A stretch of 36,712 nt of DNA from Alphaproteobacteria bacterium (GCA_016124315.1 WGNW01000053.1:1-36712); one strand, 5' to 3'; positions 16,239-27,095 are shown, counted from the first letter of the stretch. Notes: generated from the sequence alone by a model not told the origin. Numbers and translations: made by a program.

Positions 16239-16994
16239 TCAGATCAGCCGGAGACGCATCGCCTGGGCCACGGCGTGGGCACGGGTCTCGACGCCCAGCT
16301 TGGTCTTCAGGTTGGCGACGTGGTAGTTCACCGTCCGCTCGGCGATCTGCATGATCTCGGCGATGTCTTCCGTCGACTTGCCGTGGCTGAGCCAGTTCAG
16401 GATCTCGGTCTCCCGGTCGCTCAGCACCGGCGATTCGTCGCCGGCGCGCGCGGTCAGCAGGCACCAGGTCTCGTGGGCCTGGTTGCACAGGGCGGGCATC
16501 AGCGCCTCGGCATGCTCGAAGTGCTCTTCCCCCAGCGCCTCGAAATCTGCGGTCGTCGGCGCCACGGCGAACAGGCCCATGTAGTTGCTCTGGTCGCACA
16601 CCGGGAAATGCAGGGCCGGCGAATGCACCCCGAACTGTTCGAGGCCCTCGAAGATGTCTATCGCCCACGAGCCGTCGTCGCCGACGTCGGTGCGCCGGAT
16701 GGGCGTGGTGCGTCCAATGATGTGCGGGATGAGCGGGTCGCGCACGGCGACGCTCGAGTCCGCCCAGACCCTGCGGATCTCGTCGGGATAGGTGGAGCAG
16801 ATCATGTAGAGGCGCGGCTGGCTGACGTCGAGCTGGCAGTAGACATAGTGGGAAAAGCCCAGCGTGCGGATGGCTTCCTGAAACCTGAATCCCAGCGCGA
16901 CCTCGTCGGGGGACGTGCGGATGTACTCCAATAGGGACTGACCAGCGCCTGCCCGTGGAAGGGCGTCGAGCCGATCGACCTTAATCTGCGCCAA
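16239..16994 (-). CDS. LuxR-family transcriptional regulator (solo)
   Basis: The 251-residue protein has an N-terminal autoinducer-binding-type domain (about 20-175) and a C-terminal LuxR helix-turn-helix (188-250: LSDRETEILNWLSHGKSTEDIAEIM, then ERTVNYHVANLKTKLGV). In the ligand pocket the conserved Asp86-Pro87 (RDPL) is present, but the positions usually held by Trp and Tyr are Ile73 and Trp77 (YPDEIRRVW). No acyl-homoserine-lactone synthase gene is in the window. It is therefore a LuxR solo that may sense a different small molecule. Likely targets are the neighbouring P450 and NIPSNAP-like genes, inferred from position. Confidence 0.92.
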   Translation of the reverse strand: MAQIKVDRLDALPRAGAGQSLLEYIRTSPDEVALGFRFQEAIRTLGFSHYVYCQLDVSQPRLYMICSTYPDEIRRVWADSSVAVRDPLIPHIIGRTTPIRRTDVGDDGSWAIDIFEGLEQFGVHSPALHFPVCDQSNYMGLFAVAPTTADFEALGEEHFEHAEALMPALCNQAHETWCLLTARAGDESPVLSDRETEILNWLSHGKSTEDIAEIMQIAERTVNYHVANLKTKLGVETRAHAVAQAMRLRLI

Positions 16995-17036
16995 TATTAA
17001 CCTCGATAAACATGGTGCCGCAGCTTATGCGCGCGG

Positions 17037-17300
17037 CTAGTCGGTCACCGCCTGATAGGTCCTGCGCTGGAAGACGAACAGCAGTTCCTGCCGGTCGCTC
17101 ACGAAATCACTGGTTCCTACCTTGTAGACGTTTACCAGTTCCCAAGCCGGGCCATGCTCAGCATAGAAGTCATCGAGCAGATTTTCCAGCCTTCGCGCTC
17201 GTCCGCCGGGCTCGCCACCCGACGGGGCCACCAGGACCCGGTGTTCGACGCGCAGTCTGGGCTGCTCGGTTATGGTTTGGCCGCAGTGATGGCTGGACAT
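17037..17300 (-). CDS. Small hypothetical protein, DUF4177-like C-terminus
   Basis: The 87-codon frame ends with LLDDFYAEHGPAWELVNVYKVG then ELLFVFQRR, the pattern of small DUF4177-like proteins in which a helix and a W-E-L-V strand precede a final F-x-F-x-R/K strand. The N-terminal part (MSSHHCGQTITEQPRLRVEH) is less convincing, and the ribosome binding site is poor, so the true start may differ. It lies just upstream of luxR on the same strand, 42 nt away. The gap to the SDR gene (17301-17465) holds nothing I can identify. Confidence 0.5.
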   Translation of the reverse strand: MSSHHCGQTITEQPRLRVEHRVLVAPSGGEPGGRARRLENLLDDFYAEHGPAWELVNVYKVGTSDFVSDRQELLFVFQRRTYQAVTD

Positions 17301-17465
17301 GTGCTGGCCCTTGACCTGTTTGCCGGTTGCGCCCGGCTGTTCGTTCCCTACCCTGCGCCTAGGACACGCTAAAATTGCGCCGAGGGGAACTGTAAGAACA
17401 TGCAGAGGGCTTCTATATTATCATGCACGTTATAAATCGGGCCGCTGCGGTCGCCAGAAACCGCC

Positions 17466-18248
17466 CTACATGGCGCTGATTCCGCCGTCGAGGACCAGTT
17501 CGGCGCCCGTCATGAACTTGGATTCGTCCGCCGCCAGGTAGACAACGCCCCAGGCCACGTCGTCCGGCTCGCCCACCTTGCGGATGGGAATCTGCCGCGC
17601 CAGCTTCTCCAGCGCCTCCTCCCGGCTCATGTTGCGGGCGATGTCGTCGAGGATCGGCGTGTCGACGAAGGCGGGATGCACCGAGTTGCAGCGCACGCCC
17701 GGCGCCGAGCGGGCACAGTGCAGCGCCACCGACTTGGTGAGGTGGCGCACCGCCGCCTTGGCCGAATTGTAGGCCGAGACGTTGTGGCCGGCGATGATGC
17801 CGGCGATCGACGAGATGTTGACGATGGCGCAGCCGGTGCCGGCCGCGGCCGCCTGTCGCAGGTAGGGCAGCGCGTACTTGCAGCCCAGGAAGACGCTGTC
17901 CAGGTCGATGGCGTGCACCCGCTTCCATTCGGCGTAGTCGGTCTGCTCCACGGTGCCGGCCGCGCCGATCCCGGCGTTGTTCACCAGCACGTGGATGGCG
18001 CCGAACTCCTGGGCGACGGTTGCCAGCACGTCCTGCCAGCGGTTCTCGTCGGTGACGTCGTGCTGCAGCGCGATGGCGCCGGGGATGGTTTCGGCAACCT
18101 TCTTCACGGCGGCCTCGTCGATGTCGGTCAGCGCCAGGCGCGCGCCCTCGTCCGCCAGCCGCCGGGCGATCGCCGAGCCCAGGCCGCCGGCCGCACCCGT
18201 CACCACTGCTACCTTGCCGGCGACCCGGCCCGTTCTCTCGCTCGTCAT
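17466..18248 (-). CDS. Short-chain dehydrogenase/reductase
   Basis: This 260-residue classical SDR has the cofactor motif TGAAGGLG (17-24), NNAG (90-93), the catalytic Ser147 in NISSIAG, and Tyr160-x3-Lys164 (YNSAK). Asp42 at the end of the second strand (LTDID) favours NAD(H) over NADP(H). It oxidises or reduces an alcohol/carbonyl of unknown identity; the C-terminal DGGISAM is typical of family members acting on small or cyclic substrates. GGAGCAAGCC precedes the ATG. It starts only 10 nt after the polA stop on the same strand, so it may be cotranscribed with polA. Confidence 0.93.
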   Translation of the reverse strand: MTSERTGRVAGKVAVVTGAAGGLGSAIARRLADEGARLALTDIDEAAVKKVAETIPGAIALQHDVTDENRWQDVLATVAQEFGAIHVLVNNAGIGAAGTVEQTDYAEWKRVHAIDLDSVFLGCKYALPYLRQAAAAGTGCAIVNISSIAGIIAGHNVSAYNSAKAAVRHLTKSVALHCARSAPGVRCNSVHPAFVDTPILDDIARNMSREEALEKLARQIPIRKVGEPDDVAWGVVYLAADESKFMTGAELVLDGGISAM

Positions 18249-18258
18249 GGCTTGCTCC

Positions 18259-21033
18259 TCAGTGGGCTTCGTCCCAGTTGGCGCCGACGCCGACGCCGAC
18301 CGTGAGCGGCACCGACAGGTTCACGGCGGGCGCGGCGGCGCCTTCCATGACCTCGCGCACCACGCCGCGCGCCTCGTCCGCCTCGGGGGCGGGCACCTCG
18401 AACACCAGTTCGTCGTGGACCTGCAGCAACATCTTCGTCTTCAGACCGGCCTTCTGCAGGGCGCCCGGCATGCGCACCATGGCGCGGCGGATGATGTCGG
18501 CCGCCGACCCCTGGATCGGCGCGTTGATCGCCGCCCGCTCGCCGAAATTGCGCAGCGACGGATTCTTGTCCTTGATGGTGCGCACATGCACGCGCCTGCC
18601 GAACAGCGTGGTCACGTAGCCGTGCTCGCGGCAGGACTCGATGGTCTCGTCCATGTAGGTGCGGATGCCCGGGAAGCGCTCGAAGTAGCGCTCGATATAG
18701 GCCTTGGCCTCGCGCTGCTCGATGCCGAGCTGGCGGGCCAGCCCGAACGGCGAGATGCCGTAGATGATGCCGAAGTTGATGGCCTTGGCGCGACGCCGCT
18801 GCTCCGGCGGCATGCCCTCCAGTGGGATGCCGAGGACCTCGGAGGCGGTCATGGCATGAATATCCAGGCCGTCGGCGAAGGCCTTGCGCAGGGCGGCGAT
18901 GTCGGCCATGTGGGCGAGGATGCGCAGTTCGATCTGGCTGTAGTCGGCCGACATCAGCACCGCGCCCTTGTCGGCGACGAAGGCCTGGCGGATCTTGCGG
19001 CCCTCGGGCGTGCGGATGGGGATGTTCTGCAGGTTCGGATCGGTCGACGACAGCCGGCCGGTCGTGGTCGAGGCCATGGCGAAGCAGGTGTGCACCCGTC
19101 CGGTGACCGGATCGATCTGCTGCTGCAGGGTGTCGGTATAGGTGCTCTTGAGCTTCGACACCTGCCGCCAGTCCAGCACCCTGGCGGGCAGTTCGTGGCC
19201 CTGGGCCGCCAGCTCCTCCAGGATGTCGGCGCCGGTGGACCGGGCGCCGGACTTGCCGGTGCGGGTGCTGCCCAGGTTCATCTCGTCGAACAGGATCTCG
19301 CCGAGCTGCTTGGGCGAGCCGATGTTGAACGGCCTTCCCGCCAGCCTGTGGATTTCCTCCTCCAGCGAGGCCATGGTGTCCGAGAACTCGCCCGAGAGCC
19401 GGGCGAGCTTGCCCTTGTCGACGCGGATGCCGGTTTCCTCCATCGCCGCCAGCACCGGCGACAGCGGCCGCTCCAGGGTCTCGTAGACGCTGACCAGATG
19501 CTCGGCGGCGAGCCGCGGCCTGAGCAGCTGGTGTAGCCGCAGGGTGACGTCGGCGTCCTCGGCGGCGTAGGCGGTGGCCTTGTCTAGCGGCACCCGGTCG
19601 AAGGTGACCTGGCTCTTGCCGCTGCCGGCCACCTCCTTGAAGGCGATGGGCTTGTGGCCCAGGTGCATCTCCGACAGCTCGTCCATGCCGTGGCCGTGCA
19701 GGCCGCCTTCGAGGACGTAGGAGATCAGCATGGTGTCGTCGACGGGCGCCGTCTCGATGCCGCAGCGGTGCAGCACCACCGTGTCGTACTTGATGTTCTG
19801 GCCGATCTTGAGCACGCCGGGGTCTTCCAGCAGCGGCTTGAGGCGGGCGATCACCTGCTCGCGGGGCAGCTGGGCCGGCCGGTCGCCGTCCAGGTCGAGG
19901 GCGCCGTCGCCGCCGGAGCCGGTGTGCCCGACCGGGATGTAGCACGCCTTGCCGGGCGCGATGGCCAGCGACACGCCGACCAGCTCGGCGAGCATGGGCT
20001 GCAGCGAGGTGGTCTCCGTGTCCACCGCCAGGAAGCCCTGGGCGGTGGCGGTCTCGATCCAGAGGTCGAGATCGTCCAGGCTCAGAATGGTGTCGTAGCC
20101 GCCCATCTTCACCGGCGCCGGGTTCTCCGCCTTCGGCGGGGCGGCGCCGTGGCGCGCGGCCAGCTTGGTGGCGAGGGTGCGGAAGCCGTTCTCCTCGACG
20201 AAGGCGAGCGCAGTCTCCACGTCGATGGGCCGCACCTTGATGTCGTCGACGCCGTCGGGCAGCGGCACACGGTCGTCCAGCTTCACCAGCTGCCGGCTGA
20301 CGCGCGCCTGATCGGCGAAGTCGATCAGCGACTGGCGGCGCTTGGGCTGCTTGATCTCCTCGGCCCGCGCCAGCAGTGATTCCAGGTCGCCGTATTCGGT
20401 GATCAGCTGGGCGGCGGTCTTGACGCCGATCCCCGGCACGCCAGGCACGTTGTCGGTGGAATCGCCGGCGAGCGCCTGCACGTCCACCACCTTCTCCGGC
20501 GGCACGCCGAACTTTTCCAGCACCTCCGGCACGCCCAGCTTCTTGTTCTGCATGGTGTCGAGCAGCGCCACGTCGCCGTCCACCAGCTGCATCAGGTCCT
20601 TGTCGGACGAGACGATGATCAGCGTGGCGCCGCGTTCGCGGGCGAGCCGCGCGTAGGTGGCGATGATGTCGTCGGCCTCATAGTTCGCGACCTCGATGCA
20701 GGGCACGTCGAAGGCGCGCACCGCGTCGCGGATCAGGGCGAACTGGGGCACGAGATCCTCCGGCGGCTCGGGCCGGTTGGCCTTGTAGGCCGGATAGATC
20801 TCGTTGCGGAAGGTGGTCCGGCCGGCGTCGAACACCACCGCCAGATGGGTCGGCCGCTCGGACTCGCTGCTGTCCTCCAGCAGCTTGTAGAGCATGTTGC
20901 AGAAGCCGTAGACGGCGCCCACCGGCGTGCCGTCGGGGCGCGACAGGGGCGGCAGCGCGTGGTAGGCGCGGAAGATGTAGCCGGAGCCGTCGATGAGGAA
21001 GATGTGCTCGCGATCGTTCATGCGGCGCATCAT
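18259..21033 (-). CDS. polA: DNA polymerase I
   Basis: Pol I fills gaps and removes RNA primers in replication and repair. All three domains are present in 924 residues. The 5'-3' exonuclease occupies about 10-295 ([39 protein letters not shown]). The 3'-5' proofreading domain occupies about 315-510 with its catalytic set intact: Asp338 and Glu340 in DTETTS, Asn412/Asp417 in NIKYD, Tyr489/Asp493. The polymerase domain has [21 protein letters not shown] and VHDE. ATGs at 21033, 21030 and 21021 are close together; the last (MNDREHIF) gives the usual family start. The zinc-ribbon gene lies 37 nt upstream and the SDR 10 nt downstream. Confidence 0.97.
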   Translation of the reverse strand: MMRRMNDREHIFLIDGSGYIFRAYHALPPLSRPDGTPVGAVYGFCNMLYKLLEDSSESERPTHLAVVFDAGRTTFRNEIYPAYKANRPEPPEDLVPQFALIRDAVRAFDVPCIEVANYEADDIIATYARLARERGATLIIVSSDKDLMQLVDGDVALLDTMQNKKLGVPEVLEKFGVPPEKVVDVQALAGDSTDNVPGVPGIGVKTAAQLITEYGDLESLLARAEEIKQPKRRQSLIDFADQARVSRQLVKLDDRVPLPDGVDDIKVRPIDVETALAFVEENGFRTLATKLAARHGAAPPKAENPAPVKMGGYDTILSLDDLDLWIETATAQGFLAVDTETTSLQPMLAELVGVSLAIAPGKACYIPVGHTGSGGDGALDLDGDRPAQLPREQVIARLKPLLEDPGVLKIGQNIKYDTVVLHRCGIETAPVDDTMLISYVLEGGLHGHGMDELSEMHLGHKPIAFKEVAGSGKSQVTFDRVPLDKATAYAAEDADVTLRLHQLLRPRLAAEHLVSVYETLERPLSPVLAAMEETGIRVDKGKLARLSGEFSDTMASLEEEIHRLAGRPFNIGSPKQLGEILFDEMNLGSTRTGKSGARSTGADILEELAAQGHELPARVLDWRQVSKLKSTYTDTLQQQIDPVTGRVHTCFAMASTTTGRLSSTDPNLQNIPIRTPEGRKIRQAFVADKGAVLMSADYSQIELRILAHMADIAALRKAFADGLDIHAMTASEVLGIPLEGMPPEQRRRAKAINFGIIYGISPFGLARQLGIEQREAKAYIERYFERFPGIRTYMDETIESCREHGYVTTLFGRRVHVRTIKDKNPSLRNFGERAAINAPIQGSAADIIRRAMVRMPGALQKAGLKTKMLLQVHDELVFEVPAPEADEARGVVREVMEGAAAPAVNLSVPLTVGVGVGANWDEAH

Positions 21034-21070
21034 GCCACAGGCCGGCAGGCAGGCCAGAAGTTAGTTGGGC

Positions 21071-21259
21071 TCAGTCCTCGTCGCCGCGCAGGACGTAGAG
21101 CCTGTCGCAGTAGGGGCATTCCACCCGCCCGTCGGCGCCCATGTGGAGGTAGACCCGCGGATGGCCGAGCGCGCCTTCGCCGCCGTCGCAGGCGACTTCC
21201 ATGCTGCTGATGTAGATGGTCTCGGGGGCCTGGGGGTCGATCGCTGCTGAATCGGGCAC
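21071..21259 (-). CDS. Small zinc-finger protein, NDUFS6/zf-CHCC type
   Basis: The 62-residue protein carries a single zinc-binding domain: ACDGGEGALGHPRVYLHM, then CPYCDRLYVL. The expected ligands are Cys in ACDGG, His in LGHP and the two Cys of CPYC. This is the bacterial relative of the complex I accessory subunit NDUFS6. In alphaproteobacteria such small proteins are common and may associate with complex I, but that role is inferred from family resemblance only. It lies directly upstream of polA on the same strand and diverges from the ABC ATPase gene. Confidence 0.85.
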   Translation of the reverse strand: MPDSAAIDPQAPETIYISSMEVACDGGEGALGHPRVYLHMGADGRVECPYCDRLYVLRGDED

Positions 21260-21385
21260 GGGACTTGTTCGCTTTTGTGGGGGCCAGCGTCGTTGAGGTT
21301 TGCGTGAGCGGATGATACGGATTGCCGCTCGCTATTCAATAGAATGTGCGCGCGGCAGGACAGGCATGCAGGAATTCGCCCGACA

Positions 21386-22324
21386 ATGAGCCATCCCGAG
21401 AACGCCATCGAGATCCGCGGCCTGCGGAAGAAATATCACGGCGGCAAGGGCTTCCCGCCGCACGAAGCGCTCAAGGGCATCGACCTCGACGTGCCGCGCG
21501 GGTCGTTCTTCGGCCTGCTCGGGCCGAACGGCGCCGGCAAGTCCACCCTGATCAACATCCTCGCCGGCCTGGTCAACAAGACCGAGGGCCAGGTCAGCGT
21601 CTGGGGCTTCGACATCGACGAGGCGCCGCGCAACGCGCGCAACTCCATCGGCGTGGTGCCCCAGGAGATCAGCTTCGACGCGTTCTTCACCCCGCGCGAG
21701 GCGCTGGAGCTGCAGGCCGGCCTCTACGGCGTGCGCAAGGCCGACCGGCGGACCGACGAGATCCTCGCCGCCATGCACCTCAGCGACAAGGCGAACGCCT
21801 ATTCCCGCGCCCTCTCGGGCGGCATGAAGCGCCGGCTGCTGGTGGCCAAGGCCATGGTCCACAGCCCGCCCATCCTGGTGCTCGACGAGCCGACGGCGGG
21901 CGTCGACATCGAGCTGCGCCAGCAGCTCTGGGAGCATATCAGGGCGCTCAAGAGCGGCGGCGTCACCATCATGCTCACCACCCACTACCTGGAAGAGGCC
22001 GAGCAGCTCTGCGACCGCATCGCCATCATCAACCAGGGCGAGGTGGTCGCCAACGAGACGACCGGCGACCTGCTGCAGCGCATCGACGAGCGTGAGCTGG
22101 TGATGCGGCTCGACCGCCCGGTGGAGGCGACGCCCGACGGCCTGCGCGATTTCCCCATCGAAACCGAGGCGGGCAACCGGCTGACCGTGCATTATTCCGC
22201 CAGCAAGCACCGGGTGGACGAGGTACTGGGCGCGGTCCACGACGCGGGCTACTCCATCCTCGACCTGACCATGCGGCAGGCCGACCTGGAGGACGTCTTC
22301 ATGCAGCTCACGAGCCGGAAGTAG
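21386..22324 (+). CDS. ABC transporter ATP-binding protein, ABC-2 export type
   Basis: This 312-residue ATPase has Walker A GPNGAGKST (46-54), Q-loop VVPQE, signature LSGGMKRR (143-150), Walker B ILVLDEPTAGVD (Asp167, Glu168) and the switch His in TTHYLEEAE. A C-terminal extension of about 80 residues is typical of DrrA/YadG-like ATPases, which work with an ABC-2 permease. I start it at the ATG 21386 rather than 21344 because that ATG begins the normal N-terminus. No permease gene is adjacent. Instead nadB follows after 3 nt, so the partner must be encoded elsewhere. Confidence 0.92.
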   Translation: MSHPENAIEIRGLRKKYHGGKGFPPHEALKGIDLDVPRGSFFGLLGPNGAGKSTLINILAGLVNKTEGQVSVWGFDIDEAPRNARNSIGVVPQEISFDAFFTPREALELQAGLYGVRKADRRTDEILAAMHLSDKANAYSRALSGGMKRRLLVAKAMVHSPPILVLDEPTAGVDIELRQQLWEHIRALKSGGVTIMLTTHYLEEAEQLCDRIAIINQGEVVANETTGDLLQRIDERELVMRLDRPVEATPDGLRDFPIETEAGNRLTVHYSASKHRVDEVLGAVHDAGYSILDLTMRQADLEDVFMQLTSRK

Positions 22325-22327
22325 CGC

Positions 22328-23908
22328 ATGCCCAACGACGCGACGGTCGACGTCCTCGTCATCGGCAGCGGCGCCGCGGGGCTGACCCTGGCGCTGTGCG
22401 TGGCCGACCGCTGTAACGTGGCCGTGGTGTCCAAGGCGCGGATCGATTCCGGCAGCACCAACTGGGCCCAGGGCGGCATCGCCGCCGTACTCAGCGCCAC
22501 CGACAGCTTCGAGTCGCACGTCGAGGACACGCTGGTCGCCGGCGGCGGCCTGTGCGACGTGGACGCGGTGAAGTTCACGGTCGAGGAGGGACCGGCGGCA
22601 ATCCAGTGGCTGATCGACCAGGGCATGCTGTTCGACACCACCAAGAAGGGCCCCTACCACCTGACCCGCGAGGGCGGCCACAGCCACCGCCGGGTGATCC
22701 ACTCCAAGGACGCCACCGGCAAGGCGGTGCAGCGGACCCTCGACGAGCAGGCGCGGGCGCATCCCAACATCCGGGTGCTGGAGGACTACGTGGCGGTGGA
22801 CCTGATCAACCGCGACGCCGACGGCGCGCGCGGCCCGTGCCGCGGCGCCTACCTCTACGACCAGCGGGAGTACCGGGTGAAGACCTTCGCCGCCAAGGCG
22901 GTGGTGATCGCCACCGGCGGCGCCAGCCGGGTCTACCTCTACACCTCGAACCCCGACGGATCGACGGGCGACGGCATCGCCATGGCGTGGCGCGCCGGCT
23001 GCCGCGTCGCCAACATGGAGTTCAACCAGTTCCACCCCACCTGCCTGTTTCACCCCGAGGCGCGCACCTTCCTGATCACCGAGGCGGTGCGCGGCGAGGG
23101 CGGAAGGCTGCTGTTGCCCAACGGCGAGCGGTTCATGAAGCGCTTCGACCCGCGCGGCGAGCTGGCGCCCCGCGACATCGTCGCCCGCGCCATCGACCAC
23201 GAGATCAAGCGGCTGGGCATCGACTGCGTCTACCTGGACATCAGCCACAAGAAGAAGAAGTTCATCAAGGAGCACTTCCCCACCATCTACAAGCAGTGCA
23301 GGAAGTACGGCATCGACATCACCGAGGAGCCGATCCCGGTGGTGCCGGCGGCCCATTACACCTGCGGCGGCGTGATGGTGGACAGGGCCGGCCGCACCGA
23401 CGTCGACAGCCTCTACTGTATCGGCGAGGCGTCCTACACCGGCCTGCACGGCGCCAACCGCATGGCCAGCAACTCGCTGCTGGAGTGCATCGTCTACGCC
23501 ACCAGCGCGGCCGAGGACATCCTCTCCAAGCTGGACGACCTGCCGCCGCCGCCCGACCTGAAGCCCTGGGACGAGAGCCGGGTGACCAATTCGGACGAGG
23601 AGGTGGTGGTCTCCCACAACTGGGACGAGCTCCGCCGCACCATGTGGAACTACGTGGGCATCGTGCGCACGGACAAGCGGCTGCGCCGGGCGCAGCGCCG
23701 CATCGACCTGTTGCGGGAAGAGATTCAGGAGTACTACGGCAATTTCCGGGTCACGCCCGACCTGCTGGAGCTGCGCAACCTGGTGACCGTGGGCGACCTG
23801 ATCGTCAAGTCGGCGGCCGGCCGCAAGGAAAGCCGCGGCCTGCACTACACGCTCGACTATCCCGACGCCCTGCCGTCGGCCGAGCCCACCGTCCTGGTCC
23901 CCGAATAG
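22328..23908 (+). CDS. nadB: L-aspartate oxidase
   Basis: NadB oxidises L-aspartate to iminoaspartate with FAD, the first committed step of de novo NAD synthesis; quinolinate synthase (NadA) then acts on the product. The 526 residues show the FAD motif GSGAAG (13-18), the family signature [10 protein letters not shown] (41-50), [11 protein letters not shown] (112-122) and the HPT segment EFNQFHPT. These distinguish it from succinate dehydrogenase and fumarate reductase flavoproteins. Length is close to the usual 530-540. It begins 3 nt after the ABC ATPase and is followed 3 nt later by the transaminase gene, so all three are probably one transcript. nadA and nadC are not in the window. Confidence 0.94.
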   Translation: MPNDATVDVLVIGSGAAGLTLALCVADRCNVAVVSKARIDSGSTNWAQGGIAAVLSATDSFESHVEDTLVAGGGLCDVDAVKFTVEEGPAAIQWLIDQGMLFDTTKKGPYHLTREGGHSHRRVIHSKDATGKAVQRTLDEQARAHPNIRVLEDYVAVDLINRDADGARGPCRGAYLYDQREYRVKTFAAKAVVIATGGASRVYLYTSNPDGSTGDGIAMAWRAGCRVANMEFNQFHPTCLFHPEARTFLITEAVRGEGGRLLLPNGERFMKRFDPRGELAPRDIVARAIDHEIKRLGIDCVYLDISHKKKKFIKEHFPTIYKQCRKYGIDITEEPIPVVPAAHYTCGGVMVDRAGRTDVDSLYCIGEASYTGLHGANRMASNSLLECIVYATSAAEDILSKLDDLPPPPDLKPWDESRVTNSDEEVVVSHNWDELRRTMWNYVGIVRTDKRLRRAQRRIDLLREEIQEYYGNFRVTPDLLELRNLVTVGDLIVKSAAGRKESRGLHYTLDYPDALPSAEPTVLVPE

Positions 23909-23911
23909 GCC

Positions 23912-24820
23912 ATGTCCCGCGTCGCCTACGTCAACGGCCGCTACCTGCCGCTCGCCCAAGCCGCCATCCACGTGGACGACCGGGCGGTGCAGTTCGCCGA
24001 CGCGGCCTATGAGGTGATCGCCGTCGTCGACGGGCGCATCGCCGACTGGCAGCCGCATCTGGCCCGGCTGCGGCGCTCGCTGGCGGAGCTGCGCATCGAG
24101 GGCGTGCCGGACGCCGCCGCGCTGGGGGTGATCGCCCGGCAGACGCTGCGCCGCAACCGGCTGCGCTACGGGCTGCTCTACATCCAGGCGGGCCGCGGCG
24201 CGCCCGGCCTGCGTCATCCGGCCCGCGACAGCACGTTCCCGAAAGATCTTCGCCCGTCACTGATCATGACCTGCCGGCCGGTGGACTTCCGCAAGGTGGC
24301 GGCGCGGGCGGCGGCCGGCGTCGCCGTCGCCACCATGCCCGACGAGCGCTGGGCGCGGGTCGACATCAAGACGGTCTCGCTGCTGCCCAACGCGCTGGCC
24401 AAGCAGCGGGCGCGCGACGCCGGCGCCTTCGAGGCCTGGATGGTGGACCGGGACGGTCACGTGACCGAGGGCGCCTCCACCAATGCCTGGATCGTCGATG
24501 CCGACGGCGCCCTTGTCACCCGGCCGCTGTCGACCGACATCCTGGCCGGGATCACGCGGCAAGTGGTGATCGGGCTGGCGAGGGACGCGGCCATCCCGGT
24601 TCGCGAGCGGCCGTTCACGGTCGCCGAGGCGCTGGCCGCCAGGGAAGCGTTCTTCACCAGCACCACCGGCGGCCCAATGCCGGTGGTCGCCATCGACGGG
24701 CGCCCCGTCGGCAACGGCGCGCCCGGCGAGACCACGGAGCGGCTGGTGCATCTCTACCGCCGCCATCTGGCCTCCTTCGGCGCCGATCCGGAGGCGGCGC
24801 TGCAGGCACTGGGAGGCTGA
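23912..24820 (+). CDS. dat: D-amino-acid transaminase, class IV PLP aminotransferase
   Basis: The 302-residue enzyme belongs to fold-type IV PLP aminotransferases. The Schiff-base lysine is Lys153 in DIKTVSLLPN, and Glu186 in TEGASTN supports the cofactor. Early signatures are YVNGRYLPL and DRAVQFADAAYE. The set matches bacterial D-alanine/D-amino-acid aminotransferases, which supply D-glutamate or D-alanine for peptidoglycan. Branched-chain aminotransferase is the main alternative, but its longer N-terminal region is absent. The start is 3 nt after nadB, and the stop overlaps the next start (TGATG), showing translational coupling. Confidence 0.85.
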   Translation: MSRVAYVNGRYLPLAQAAIHVDDRAVQFADAAYEVIAVVDGRIADWQPHLARLRRSLAELRIEGVPDAAALGVIARQTLRRNRLRYGLLYIQAGRGAPGLRHPARDSTFPKDLRPSLIMTCRPVDFRKVAARAAAGVAVATMPDERWARVDIKTVSLLPNALAKQRARDAGAFEAWMVDRDGHVTEGASTNAWIVDADGALVTRPLSTDILAGITRQVVIGLARDAAIPVRERPFTVAEALAAREAFFTSTTGGPMPVVAIDGRPVGNGAPGETTERLVHLYRRHLASFGADPEAALQALGG

Positions 24821-25491
24821 TGACCCATCCGCTCTACAACACCGGCACCTGGATCTTCGACCTGGACAACACGCTCTATCCGGCGGCGTGCGACCTGTTC
24901 GCCCAGATCGACGTCAAGATGGGCGCCTATATCTCCGAGCTGCTGAGCTGCGACCTGGGCGAGGCCCGGCGCGTGCAGAAGGACTATTTCCACAAATACG
25001 GCACCACCCTGGCCGGCCTGATGCGCCACCACGAGGTCGACCCGCACGACTATCTCGACTACGTCCACGACATCGATCTCAGCGTGGTGATGCCCGACGA
25101 GCGCATGGCCTGCGCGCTGGAGGTCCTCCCCGGCCGCAAGATCGTCTACACCAACGGTTCCGAGGGCCATGCGCGGCGGGTCATGGAGCGGCTGGGCGTC
25201 ACACGGCTGTTCGAGGGCATCTTCGACGTCCTCGCCTCCGATTTCGTGCCCAAGCCGGACCCCGGCTCGTTCACCGCCATGGTCCGCGCCTACGACATCG
25301 ACACCGCCGACGCGGTGATGGTCGAGGATCTGGCGAAGAACCTGCTGCCCGCCCACGACCTGGGGATCACCACCGTCTGGGTGCCGACCGCTTCCGAATG
25401 GTCCCGCGCCGGCGCCGACCCCAGCTTCATCGACCACGTCGCCGAGGACCTGTCGGCCTGGCTGGCCGACGTGGCCGGCCTCGCCGGTTGA
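24820..25491 (+). CDS. HAD-superfamily pyrimidine 5'-nucleotidase
   Basis: This 223-residue HAD hydrolase has motif I FDLDNTLY (nucleophile Asp14, acid Asp16), motif II YTNGS, motif III Lys in VPKPDP and motif IV VEDLAKN. The YPAACDLFAQID sequence right after motif I is characteristic of the SDT1-like pyrimidine 5'-nucleotidase group, which dephosphorylates UMP/CMP-type substrates. The ATG overlaps the stop of the transaminase gene. It is followed by dapD after 84 nt; this nucleotidase-dapD order recurs in alphaproteobacteria, by my recollection. Confidence 0.87.
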   Translation: MTHPLYNTGTWIFDLDNTLYPAACDLFAQIDVKMGAYISELLSCDLGEARRVQKDYFHKYGTTLAGLMRHHEVDPHDYLDYVHDIDLSVVMPDERMACALEVLPGRKIVYTNGSEGHARRVMERLGVTRLFEGIFDVLASDFVPKPDPGSFTAMVRAYDIDTADAVMVEDLAKNLLPAHDLGITTVWVPTASEWSRAGADPSFIDHVAEDLSAWLADVAGLAG

Positions 25492-25575
25492 CGCCTCGAC
25501 ACGATTGACACCGGGCGGACGGCGGCTATGGTCTGCCGCGCCCGAGATCAGCAGCAAGCCAGCAGGAAGGGGACC

Positions 25576-26421
<846 letters not shown>

Positions 26422-26670
26422 TCAATCCACCTCATCGCCCGGGCGGGGAGGCTGCGTGCCGGTGCGATCGAGGATTCGCGCCGCCTTTGACCAGTCGCCG
26501 CGCCGAGCACGATCCCGCAGCAGGTCTTCCGCCCGGAGCGCGGAGAGCTTTTCCGCCACCGCGGTCGCAATGAACTGGTTGAGGGAAACGCCCTCCAGCT
26601 CGGCCGTCTCCTTGGCCGCCTGCATGATGCTCCGGGAGAGGCGAAGCGGGTAGTTCGCTGCTTTGCTCAT
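26422..26670 (-). CDS. Ribbon-helix-helix antitoxin of a PIN-toxin pair
   Basis: The 82-residue protein has the RHH DNA-binding pattern: a short strand (NYPLRLSRS) followed by two helices (IMQAAKETAELEG, VSLNQFIATAVAEKLSAL). This is the N-terminal DNA-binding part of a CopG/HicB-type antitoxin; the rest (LLRDRARRGDWSKAARIL) probably wraps the toxin. GAGGAGC precedes the ATG at 26670. It overlaps the toxin end by 4 nt (ATGA). Antitoxin dimers normally bind the operon promoter, here the palindrome at 27096-27115. Confidence 0.85.
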   Translation of the reverse strand: MSKAANYPLRLSRSIMQAAKETAELEGVSLNQFIATAVAEKLSALRAEDLLRDRARRGDWSKAARILDRTGTQPPRPGDEVD

Positions 26671-27092
26671 GTGCTCCTCACGTCTCGAAGGGCGGCGCTG
26701 GGAGCCAGGACACTGATTCCGAACGTCCCTGGCACGTCGCGGAAGTCCCGCGCAGTGAAGGTGACGATGGCCTGCGCCCCGCCATTGACCGCTGTTTCCA
26801 ACACCATGTCGTCGAACGGGTCGGAGAGAAGGGGCCGCCACAAATAGTGGATTTCGACCGTCGTCATGATGTTGGCAAGGCCGTCCAGGATCTCCTCCGC
26901 CTCGGCGGTTTCCAGCCCGGTCTCCTCCTTCAGCAGCGGTCGACGCAGCACCGCCTCGTACTCGATGAACAGCGGGACCGAGACGAGGGCGGCCGCCTTT
27001 GTCGCCGCGACGGCATTCAGCAGCGCCCTCGATGCGCCGGTGGCACTGCGGACCGCGGCGACGATCACGTCCGTATCCAGCACCAATCTCAT
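26667..27092 (-). CDS. PIN-domain toxin (putative RNase)
   Basis: The 141-residue PIN domain has the expected acidic residues: Asp6 (LVLDTDVIV), Glu44 (FIEYEAVL), Asp95 (DPFDDMVLETA) and Asp116 (TARDF). This places it in the PIN_3/COG1569-like group of toxins, which cut RNA with divalent metal. It precedes its antitoxin, the reverse of the commoner VapBC order, and overlaps it by 4 nt. There is no evident ribosome binding site, and the palindromic operator ends 3 bp before the ATG. The pair sits between dapD and dapE as an inserted module. Confidence 0.88.
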   Translation of the reverse strand: MRLVLDTDVIVAAVRSATGASRALLNAVAATKAAALVSVPLFIEYEAVLRRPLLKEETGLETAEAEEILDGLANIMTTVEIHYLWRPLLSDPFDDMVLETAVNGGAQAIVTFTARDFRDVPGTFGISVLAPSAALRDVRST

Positions 27093-27095
27093 GAG

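Noticed and set aside
21332..24217. A 961-codon open frame on the minus strand
   Set aside because: It is antisense to the ABC ATPase, nadB and dat genes, is His/Val/Asp-rich without any domain, and reflects the high GC content.
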